A DNA stretch of 64,000 bases from Acanthornis magna. Lineage: Eukaryota > Chordata > Aves > Passeriformes > Acanthizidae. This document shows positions 23,210 through 33,300 of this stretch, in pieces (position 1 is the first letter of the stretch; each line of letters begins with the position of its first letter). The notes under the pieces are model-generated. The model ran no database searches. It saw only the letters and a list, made by a program, of their open reading frames with translations, and was not told the origin of the DNA. The DNA lies in the NCBI GenBank assembly GCA_036785705.1, contig JAWUZG010000331.1, positions 868,001 through 932,000 on the forward strand, in the 5' to 3' direction. Both the position numbers and the translations under genes were made by a program.

Positions 23210-25513
23210 GGGCTGGTGGGAGATGTGGTGCTCGGAGGCCATCAGGGGCACAGTGACCATGAAATAATTGAGTTTTCAATATTCAGTGAAACAAGGAAAG
23301 GCATCAACAAAATTTCTCCACTGGACTTCCAGACTTCCGGCAGACTTCAGCCTGTTCAGGATGCTGATTTGGAGAGTACCGCATCAGGTACTGACTTTTC
23401 TAAGGGAAACAGCCTTTAAAAACAAAGGGGTCCAGGAAGGATGGACATACATCAAGAAAGAAGTCTTGAAGACACAGGAGCAGGCTGTCCCTGTGTTCCA
23501 AAAGATCAGCTGGTGAGGAAAATGACTGGCCTGGATGGGCAGGGAGCTTTTGCAGGAATTCATGGAAAAAAGAGGTTGCATCACCTTTGGAAAGGGGCAG
23601 GCTGCTCAGGAAATATTTAAGGATGTTGTTGGATCATGCAGAAAGGAAATTAGAGATGTGAAAGCCCAATTAGAACTTAATCTGGCCACTTCTGTGAAGG
23701 ATAAAAAGACTTTTTCATAAAGACTTTAATGGCAAAAGGACGGGCAAGGACAACCTTCATTCTTTATTGGATGCAGGGGGAATATAGTAACTAAAGGTGA
23801 GGAAAAGGCTGAGGTACTCAACACCTTCTTTGCCTCAGCTTTCAACAAACAGGTCATCCTCAGGACGAGTGGCCTCCTGAGCTGGGGGATGGGGACAGGG
23901 AGCAGAATGGGCCCCCTGTAATCCAGGAGGAAGCAGTTGGTGACCTGCTGAGCCACTGAGATGCTCACAGGTCTGTGGGACCAGATGGGATCCATCCTTG
24001 GGGGATGAGGGTGATGCTGGAAGAGCTCACGCAGCCACTCTCCATCACTGATCATCAGTCCTGGCTCACCGGGGAGGTCCCAGAGGACTGGAGGTGCCAA
24101 TGTGAGCCCATCCACAAGAAGGGCAGGAAGGAGGATCTGGGCAACTCCAGGCCTGTCAGCCTGACCTCAGTGCCCAGCAAGGCTATGGAACAGATCACCT
24201 TGAGTGCCATCACACGGCACCTCCAGGGTGGCCGAGGGATCAGGCCCAGCCAGTGTGGATTTAGGAGGGGCAGGTCCTGCCTGACCACCCTGATGTCCTT
24301 TTGTGACCAGGTGACCTGCCTGTGGGTGCGGGGAAGGCTGTTCATGTGTCTGCTGGACTGCAATAAGGCCTTTGACACCATCTCCCACAGCATCCTCCTG
24401 GAAAAGCTGGCAGCCCATGGCTTGGACAGGTTCCCTCTTCTCTGGGTTAAGAAGTGGCTGGAGGCTGGGCCCAGAGAGTGCTGGGGATGGTGCTGCATCC
24501 AGGGTGGGTTCAGTCTCTGGTGGTGTCTCCCAGGGATCAGTGTTGGGTCCAGTCCTGTTTAATTTCATTACTGATGGTCTGGGAGAGGGGATCGAGTCTT
24601 CCATTAACAAAATTGCAAATGACACCAAGCTGGGTGCGAGTGTGGATCTGCTGGAGGGTAGGAAGGCTCTGCAGAGGGACCTGGACAGGCTGGATCCAGG
24701 GCCCAACCCAACAATGTGAGGTTGAACAAGACCAAGTGCCAGGTCCTGCACTTTGGCCACAACAAGCCCTGCAGCACTGCAGGCTGGGGACAGAGTGGCT
24801 GGACAGCAGCCAGGCAGAAAGGGACCTGGGGGACTGATTGATGGCAGGCTGGACATGAGCCAGCACTGTGCCCTCGTGGCCAAGAAGGCCAATGGCACCT
24901 GGCCTGGATCAGGAATGGTGTGGCCAGCAGGAGCAGGGCAGTGATTCTTCCCCTGTACTCAGCACTGGTGAGGCTGCACCTCGAGTGCTGTGTCCAATTC
25001 TGGGCCCCCCAATTTAGGAAGGATGTTGAGATGCTGGGCCATGTCCAGAGGAGGGCAACAAGGCTGGGGAAGGGCCTGGAGCACAATTCCTATGAAAAAC
25101 ATCTGAGGGAGCTGGGGTTGTTTAGCCTGGAGAAAAGGAGGCTCAGGGGAGACCTTATCACTCTCTAGGACCACCTGAAAGGAGCTTGCAGACACTTGGG
25201 AGTCGCTCTCTTCTCCCAGGCCATCACTGACAGAATGAGAGGACACAGTCTAAGCTGCGCCAGGGGAAGTTTAGGTTAGACATCAGGAAAGAATTCTTCA
25301 CCGAAAGAGTGATTGGGCACTAGAATTGTCTGCTCAGGGAGGTGGAGGAGTCACCGTCCCTGGAGGTGTTTAAAAAAAGACTGGATGTAGCACTGAGTGC
25401 CATGGTTTAGTTGATGAGGAGGTGGCAGGGCATGGGTTGGACTTGATGATCTCAGAGGTCTTTTCCAACCTAGTTCATTCTGTGATTCTGTGATTCTGTG
25501 ATTCTGTGATTCT
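23210..25513 (+). mobile_element. CR1 LINE, 5'-truncated, defective
   Basis: The copy starts inside the endonuclease C-terminus (HSDHEIIEFSI), continues through a linker (AQLELNLATSVKD), then reverse transcriptase blocks [56 protein letters not shown] and [19 protein letters not shown]. It ends in about four and a half ATTCTGTG units (25477-25513), the diagnostic CR1 3' tail. Several frameshifts and stops break it. The AFDT catalytic motif remains but the frames are not continuous, so it is immobile. The 3' end lies about 60 bp from the TATA-like box of the ZP3-like gene. Confidence 0.95.
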
Positions 25514-25517
25514 AACT

Positions 25518-25580
25518 GGGATTCCCCAGCTGGATCCTGTTATCCTGGCTGGGGATTCCCCAGGAACGCTCCCATAAAAG
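25518..25580 (+). promoter_or_regulatory. Putative proximal promoter of the ZP3-like gene
   Basis: CATAAAAG at 25573-25580 is a TATA-like box about 48 bp before the ATG. An E-box CAGCTG is at 25527-25532; ZP genes are known to be driven through E-boxes bound by the oocyte factor FIGLA. Two identical GGGATTCCCC sequences (25518-25527 and 25552-25561) match the kappa-B consensus form. Everything further upstream is CR1. Confidence 0.45.
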
Positions 25581-25627
25581 ACTCCCGAGCCTCCCCTTTT
25601 CCATGCACTGTTTTTCCTGGAGCTGGG

Positions 25628-28600
25628 ATGGGGTCTGGGAGCTGCCTTGGGGTCATGCTGCTCTGCTGGGTGTTGGCCATGGCCACATCCTCCAATCCCT
25701 GGGGTTTTCCCCTGCAGAATCCCGGGATGTGGAGGGTGCAGGGAGACTCCTTCCGGAGCCATGTCCCTGCCGCAGCACAGCCCTGGGTGCGGGTGGATCT
25801 GTCACAGCTGCGGGCGCTGTCCCCGTGCCCCATGGTGGCCGTGCGGTGCCAGGAGGGGCAGCTGGCGGTCACCATGCGCAGGGACCTCTTTGGCAGTGGG
25901 CACACGGTGCGGGCAGCGGAGCTGAGCCTGGGCATGGCCTCGTGCCTGCCTTTGGCCCCAAACCCTGCCCAGACCTTTGTCACCTTCGTGGCCACGCTGC
26001 ATGAGTGTGGCAGCACCCTGCAGGTGAGGGCACCTGGGCCACCGTGGCCAGGGTTTGGTGGCCCACGGGGTGAGGATTTGGGTCCCCCTGTCAGAGGGAG
26101 TGGGCAAGGCTTTGTCCCCAAAGGTTGACCTGGTGAAGGTCCTGGCAGGTTTGTGGTGAGGAGTGGTGGGTTCAGGGGTAGATTTTAGGATATGGATACC
26201 CCGTCCAGCCTGGGATAAGGGGCAGACTCAGCAGTGGTTTTTGGGATTGGATGCAGGGATTGATGGGAGAACAGGTCCTGGGGTGCTGTGCTCAAGTCCT
26301 GTAGGCTCCCGGACCCCCCTCAAGCTGGCACCTCGTTGGGATGCCACTAAAAGCTCTGTGGTGTCCTATAGGATTGGGAAGGTGGCCTTGGTGGCCTCTG
26401 TGTCCTGGCACGCTCCCTGCTGCTGCTGCTGAGTACATTTTCCTGATTTTTGCCCTCTCTCAAATCCTTCCTGCAGGTGACCCCAGACTCACTGATCTAC
26501 AGAACCACCCTGTCCTACAAACCTACCCCTTCTGACAAACCCCTGATCGTGAGGGCCACCCTGGCCGAGGTCCCCATCGAGTGTCACTACCCCAGGTGAG
26601 TGGCTGGTGCTTTCCCCGTGCTGCCCTGGTGCCGAGGGGACAATGCCATCCCTGGGCATTTCCATTGCTTCCCTTTAGGAAGAGCAGCGTGAGCAGCGAC
26701 GCCGTGTGCCCCACATGGGCCCCGTTCCGCTCCATGCTGGTGGCACAGGAGCGGCTCCGGTTCTCTCTGCGCCTCATGGATGGTGGGTACGGCCCCAGGG
26801 GCCTCGTGTCCCTCGGGTCCCCACTCCTGGTGGCTCCCGGTGACATCCTGGGAGCCCAAACGGAGCCCGAATCCACCCCACGGGGGTTGCCACACATTTA
26901 AGAGGTGCCCCATTTCCGGCAAGTGGCCAGAGTGACCCCATCCCCTGGGATCCGCATTGCAGACACCTGGAGCAGGGAGAGGCTCTCCAACGCCTTCCGG
27001 CTCGGGGACAGCCTCCCCTTCCAGGCTGATGTCACCTCGGAGGGCCACGTGCCCCTGCGGCTCTTCGTGGATCGGTGCATGGCCACCCCGAGCCCCAACA
27101 GGAACTCGTCCCCTGCTATGCCTTCATCGACCTGGGTGGGTAAGGCCGGGCTGCGGGGCTGGCGGGACAGTCCCGAAGGGTTCCTGTGGCTGATCCCGAA
27201 GGATTAATTCCTGTGGCAAATCCCAAAGGATTCCTGTTGCCAGTCCCAAAGGATTCCTGCAATCCCATAGGATTAATTCCTGTGGCCAATCGCAAAGGAT
27301 TCATTCTTCTGGCAAATCCCGAAGGATTCCTTCAATCCCAAAGGATTAATTCCCCTGGCCTATCCCAAAGGGTTCCTGCAATCCCGAAGGATTAATTCCC
27401 GTGGCAAATCCCACCTCCCCGGCCCTTCTCCAGGTGCCTGGTGGATGGCAGGGCAGAGGACAGCGGCTCAGCCTTCATGGCCCCACGGCCCCGGCCAGAG
27501 TTGCTGGGGCTCCAGGTGGGTGCCTTCAAATTCGCGGCAGACACTGGGAATCTGGTGAGCTCTTGTTCCCACCTCCCCCTCCTCCTGTCCCGGTTTCTCC
27601 GTGGGAAAAAACCTCCCAAAGTCTCCAAGATGAATGACTTGTCCTGGAATTGCCCTGGCAGCTCTCCATCAGCTGCCACCTGCGGTGTCCCCGGCGGCCG
27701 CAGCCCCGAATCCCAGGAATAAAGCCTGTTCCTTGGGCAGCGCCAGCGGCCTGGGAGTGTCCCTGTGCCGGGGAGGGGCCCCGCCCGCGGCAGGGCGGTC
27801 ACAGGTGACTCTGTTGCAGGTGGGCCCCTCGGGAGGGCACCGGGGCCATGTGCAGCTGCTGTGACAGCGGCAGCTGTCCCTCTCCCGGAGGAGATTCCCG
27901 GGAAGCCGCGCTCCGGCCGCAGGGCCGGGCAGGTGTGTCAGGAGGGATAGCCCCGCCGAGCCAGGTGTGTCCCCGAGGTGTCCCCAGGGGTGGCACCCTC
28001 GGGCTGGGGGGCCAAGGGGTGGGGATGGCTTTGGGGGAAGGACGATCCCAGCTCCTCCACGGTGTCCGGAGGGAAGGGCTTTGGAAAGGAAAGAGGGGGA
28101 TTTTGGTGGGATAGTGGGAAAAAATTCCCTGTGGGTGGGGAGGTCCTGGCACTGCTGTCCCTCCCTGGAAGTGTCCTGGGCCAGGCTGGAGCCACCTGGG
28201 ACAGTGGGAGGTGTCCCTGCCTGTGGCACAGGATGGGCTTTGAGGGCCCTTCCATCCCAGACCATTCTGTGATCTTGTTCCAAGTGACTGCGGCCTTGCA
28301 TTTAACATCCCAGGAATTCTGTTCTTCTGTGTGTAATTCCCCAAACCAGGCCCGAGTGGGAATTCCCTCTCCTGGGAACTCACTCCCATCTTTCTCCAGG
28401 TGGGCGCACAGGACCGACTGAGGCCGACATCTTCGCAGGACTCCTGTTCATCCTGGAGCCAGCTCATGGATTACAGAACCTCTCTGGAAGTCCAGGATCA
28501 GCTGGGAACACCCCCCAGGGCAGGGGCTTTTGTGGTTTTGTCTTTGGTTTTGGTTTTTTGGGGTCTTTTTGGTGGGAGTTTTTTTGTTTTGGTTTTTTTC

Positions 28601-28974
28601 CTTGGATAGGTTTTCTTGTTTGTTTGTGGGGTTTTATTGTGGTGTTGTATCCCCAGGCTTCACCTGGGGGTTGATCCCACCTTGAAATCCCTGTGATTTC
28701 CCTACAGGACTTTTTGGAACAACCCCCCAGAGCCTTTCCGGGGGCTCCTTCCCAAAGATCCCTAAGGATTGGATAGAAGGTGGGAAGCCAATCGGGGAGT
28801 GCTGAGCGGGTTCTGTCCCTTCCAGGTGCCATTGGCAGAATTCCTGGGGGGATCCAGAGACTCCTGCTGGTGGTGACCACTCTGCTGAGCCTGACAGTGC
28901 TGGGAATGCTCCTGGGAATGTGCCGGGAAAGGCTCTGCCCTCCAGGAATGTCCCCGTGCTCCCGATCCCAATAA
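25628..28974 (+). pseudogene. Zona pellucida sperm-binding protein 3-like (ZP3-like), two frame breaks
   Basis: ZP3 is a secreted/membrane-anchored egg-coat protein with a ZP polymerisation domain. Exons: 25628-26023 (signal peptide and ZP-N, Cys in VAVRCQEG, GMASCLP, LHECGS), 26477-26595 (IECHYP), 26679-26782, 26963-27139 (HVPLRLFVDRCMATPSP), 27434-27554 (CLVDGRAEDSGSAF), 27662-about 27750 (SISCHLR, NKACSL), 27820-27932 (WAPREG, CSCCDSGSC), 28400-about 28489, and 28826-28974 (transmembrane helix LLLVVTTLLSLTVLGMLLGM). Exon 4 lacks one base near 27113-27118, needed to read YAFIDLGG into exon 5; exon 6 lacks one base between CHLR and VSPAAAAPNPRNKAC. All other junctions keep phase. It may be a recent pseudogene, or the two gaps may be assembly errors. 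TAA overlaps the AATAAA signal at 28971-28977. Confidence 0.8.
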
Positions 28975-28977
28975 AGA
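28971..28977 (+). terminator. Poly(A) signal overlapping the ZP3-like stop codon
   Basis: CAATAAAGA: the terminal TAA codon is inside AATAAA, so the 3' UTR would be only the few bases to the cleavage site. Very short 3' UTRs are known for vertebrate ZP genes. Confidence 0.75.
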
Positions 28978-29849
28978 GTAGTATTGCTGTCATCTCCCGG
29001 GGTCCTCTGTGGGATGGGGAGGGGACACAGGCAGCCTTGGGATGGGAATCCATCCTCCGGAAAAGGGCTGGGATCGGGGATGTGGAGCTGCGGCCGCCTG
29101 GAAGTGATTCCCAAAGCCCCTAGCCCTTGGATTTGGGAGGCGCAGGTGGATTCTCCAGAGGTGATATCCTTGGGAAGGGATCCTAAACAAGGGGTGGCTC
29201 CAGTTTTAGGGAATTAGGGGTGTTTTGGGGTTTTAAACGGTTTCCTGATTCTAGAATTCCCAGTTTCCCTTCCTTATCCAGCAGGACGCAGGAATGAGGC
29301 TCCACCGTCCCTTGGAGTACAAGAGGGCTGTTGGAATTGTGGGATTTTGGCTGGGTTTAGGGCTGAGTTTGGCTTCTCTGCAGGGAAAAACTGGGAACAA
29401 CCTTGGTGTTGGGGATGGGAAAGAGCCAGAGGTGCTTGTGTTTGGCAGGGGCTGAGTGGGAATGAATTCCATTATTTCTATGGAATGCAGGAGCTCCGGG
29501 ATGAGCACGGCTAATGGGATCGGATTCCTTGAGGCTGCTGCAGCCTTCCAGAGAGGATCCCTAGCCACAGGATCCCATTCCAGGGCTGAATCCCCTCTGT
29601 CCCTGAGCTCTGAGTGACCTTTTCTGCATCCCAGAAGAATCAAGTGGGAAAATTGGGCAGTTGGGTTTTTTTGAGAAATGGAATTGTCCCAGCATGTTTT
29701 AGGCCATGAGCTCCTTCCTCAGCAGTGTCCAGCTCTGCTCCAAGCTCTGTCCCATCCCAGCCAATGGCACAGGGCAGGGCAGGGTCTTCTTCTCATGCCA
29801 TGGCCAAGGGGAGCTCTAAGTCCTGGGATCTCCATCCCATTTTCAGCCC
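28978..29849. other. Unassigned intergenic DNA between the ZP3-like gene and the MROH array
   Basis: No gene or repeat recognised. Similarity to the MROH unit begins at about 29850, which is the edge of the duplicated block. Confidence 0.55.
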
Positions 29850-30325
29850 ATCCCTTCACAGCCTCCCACCGCCCCGTCCCCTCAGGGTCTCCCCCAGCCC
29901 GGCCAACCTGCCCGGCAGCGGCACAGCCCCGCTGGAGCTCCAGAGGAGCCGCACCAAGAGGCACCGCGGAGCCCTCGGCAATCCAGCCAGCAACACACGG
30001 GCAGGACACAGATGGCGCTGCCCTGCTGGCACAGGGCTTGTGGCCATCTCCAGGCACCAGTCTCGCAGGGATGCCCCAGCTCCAGCCTCTGCCCACTCGC
30101 TCTGGCAGAAGCGTTAAGGCTGCAGCAGAACCACCAAAGGCCAAGGCGCTTCTGGCCACTTTCCTTCCACACTGCACGCCCGGGCAACCTGCTGAGCACA
30201 AGCACCCTTTTCCCCCCTCTTCCCCTATGCCCTGCAGACACTGGGCACCGAAACAAAAATCCTGAGAGTCTGCATATTAGAACAGAGCCTATATTTACAT
30301 ACTAAACACAAAAAAAAGAAAACGC
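29850..30325 (-). other. MROH unit 3' flank, copy B, truncated
   Basis: Matches 38820-39294 (copy C) and, inverted, 5025-5505 (copy A). Unlike A and C, the spacer stops here, so copy B is the last unit and its far spacer is missing. Confidence 0.75.
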
Positions 30326-33300
30326 TTAAAGAAAACAGGAGTTCCCCGCAGCCTGAGGTGGCCCCAGGGGACGGAGGAGACAGATCAGCTCTCCGCAGAG
30401 CTCCAGCAGCAAAGCCAGCCACGGCCCCACGCACGAAGCCATGTCTGGCTCACCCTGCGGAGGCCATCTTGCAGCTTCCCGATGCTGGAGGTGCGAGTCC
30501 TCGCTACCGCCTGGAGGATGTGCGATGTTTGAAGCGCCAGGTTTCTGACAGTGTCGCTGGTGTCATCCTCCATGTCTTCAAGGACTGGCACAGAGAGGAA
30601 GAGAGCCACGGTCACATCCCGGACCTGCGGGGACCCGAGGAGACCCCCCCTTGCCAGGGCCATCCCAGCCCGCTCTTGCCACGGCCACGAGGGAGCAGGG
30701 GCCAAGGGCATCAGCCCGAATGTGTTGGCCAAGAATCCCCGACGTGCCCCTGGAATCTCTGTGTGCTCTGCCCACGCCACCCCTCGTCCGCACAGGGAGC
30801 AGAGCCCTCCGCAGCCGGGCAGGGATTGCAGCTGCCCCCGCCAGCCCCTGCTGCCAGCCCGCTGCCCTCACTCACCGTCCAAGATGAGCTGCAATTCTTC
30901 CTGCTGCCCCCTCAAGCTCCGCCCGACCATCCCTGGCAACACAGAGCCTGTCACGGCGCCCAGCGGCACAGCTCCCCCCCAGCGGCGCTGCCAGCCCTGG
31001 GGCCGCACGGCCTCCTGCGCCGGCACGGCTCAGCCCGGGCCCTTGCCGCATCGTGCCGCCCGAGGAAGGGCACGGCTGCGACAGGAGGGCGGCAGCAGCC
31101 CCGAGGGCAGGCGGGGCTCCAGAGCCCCGCGCCCGGATGGCGCTGCCGGGGCAGCAGCCGGGGCTGGGCCCGAGCTGCGGCGGCACGGGGCGGGGAGGGA
31201 GCCCGGGCTGGCGGCTCACCGATGAACCTGATGGCCTCCTCTCGCAGGGGCTCCTGGGGGCTGTGCACGTAGGGCAGGGCCTGGCGCAGCTGCTCGGCCG
31301 CTCGGCTCCTGTCGTGTGCCAGCTGCAGAGAGAGAGGGCCCGCAGGGAAGGCTTGGCGCGGGCTCAGCCCCTCGGGCGGGCGCTCGCTGCGCCCGGCGCT
31401 GCCCTGGGGCCCCTGGGCGCACAGCCCTGAGGCGCGGCCAGCAGCCGCTGGCGCCGGCCTTTGGAGGGGCCAGAGGGCCAGCTGCTGCCCGGGGAGCCGC
31501 GGGGCCGCCCCGGCGCACGGCCCAGCTGGGCCGGGGCTCCATCGGCACCCGGCTCGGGGCCAGAGCAGCCTGGAGAAGAGCCCGCGTGGCCCCTGGGCGC
31601 AGCAGCGGGCAAGGCCACAGCTGCCAGCCGCACACACTGAGCAGCGGCCACAGGGGCCTTGTCCAGGCTGCGGCTGGGGCTTCCAGGCTGTCCTTACCAG
31701 GCATTTGCCCAACTTCCACAGCTGCTTCGTCTTCAGCAGGTGGTCGAGATCCCTCCTCTTCAGGAACTGGGCTGCACTAAGCAGCGCTGCCCGAGAGGCC
31801 TGGAGAGCAGCAGAGAGCTGGAGATGGCCCCGCAGCCCAGGGCACAGGAGCCACGTCCCCGTGCCAAGGCCACGAGGAGGCTGCAGCCCGTGAAGCGCAA
31901 GGGCGGGAGGCAGCTGAGCCCCCTCGCAGGGGGACACCAGCAGCGCATGAGTCCTCACCGCTGCCACAGGTCGCTTCTCGTCGTGGCAGTGGAAGAAGAG
32001 TGGGAGCAGGCTCAGGCGCACTTGTGCCTTCAGGGCCTTCTTATCCTTTTGAGCTCTAGAAGACACCAAAGCTCGAAAGAGCACCATGGAGAGCAGCCTC
32101 ACTGCGCTGTTATCCTGTATGAAAAGAAGAAAGACCTCAGCACTGGCTGCTCCAAGCTCACCTAGGCACGCGCCTGAAAATGTACAGGGCGCAAAGTGTC
32201 CGGGCAGCACCCAGTGCCCGTGGCTGGGGGCGCAGAGCCTTACGTTGTCAAAGAGCGGCAGGAGCGCCTCAGCCAGCTGCAGGGCAATGGGGCTGGCTAT
32301 CAGCGTGACTTTGTCCACGACTGTATAGCCAAGTACGATGAGTGTCATCGCAGCCATGTTTCCATCTGTGTCCTGCAGGAGCTGGATGAGCCTTTCGGTC
32401 AGGCTCCACATTCTTTCAGTCTGTGCAGAACACAAATCTGTGAAATGCCAGCCTGCAGCCGCAGGGCCCAGAGGCCAAAGGCCTGTCCCCAAAGCAGGCG
32501 GGCAGCTGAAGCGGGAGGCAGGAGAGCTGGGAGCAGCTGCCTCAGCTCCTGAAGCCCAGCCAAGCCTAAGCGGCTGTGTTGCCCAGCCCCACGCTGCCGG
32601 CACGGCTTCAACCGCTGCCCCCTTCTCACCATCAAGGGATCATCAGTGAGATTGAAGAGGGCCCTGAGCGCCAGGCGACGCCTCTGCCTGCATTCGCTCC
32701 GCAGATGCCTTGACAGGATTTTCAGGACTCTGTTCCCACATTTTGTGAAGTCCAGGCACTGCAGGGTCTGAAAGGCACAGGGCAGTGAGAGGGGAGCCGG
32801 CTGGCAGGAGCCCAGCAGTGCACGGGGCTGGGCCCAGGCCACAGCACAAGGGCACGGGCACTGTCCCAGGCAGCTGCAGCTACGAGAGGGCAGAGAGCTG
32901 GGAGGCAGCTGAGCGAGGCAGCGCTGGCCTTCAGGCTCACCTCCACAAGGAATGCCAGGGCGGGCAGATCCCAGCGTGGATCCCTCTTGCTGAGCAGCCT
33001 GAGCAGGTGGTGAGCAATGCGGGAACACAAGGATGGGGAGACACAGGACATCTCCCTGGCAGGAGGAAAAAAGCACCAAGAGCCTGAGGTGGGGGGGCAA
33101 AGCTCTCCCAGGACTGACTCACAGAGGTGTGCTCTTTCCCCAGCATCCCTGCAGGGCACGTGGGCGCTTTGGGAGGCAGCTCCTTGTGGGCAGCCTCCTC
33201 TCACAGCCTTTTCCAGGCTGCTCAGCCGTCCCTCGGTGACAAGGCCCTCTGGCCCACAAGCACAGGGACTGTGAGTGGCACCCCGGGCATAGGGCACAAA

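Noticed and set aside
27805..27819. A 15-nt GT...AG segment that could look like a micro-intron in the ZP3-like gene
   Set aside because: Far too short to splice. A donor 40-75 bp further upstream with the same acceptor gives the correct phase into WAPREG.
30358..31272. 304-codon + strand frame, identical pattern at 39327-40241 and on the minus strand at 4078-4992
   Set aside because: Antisense of the last MROH exons and their GC-rich introns; no start context, splice sites or domain.
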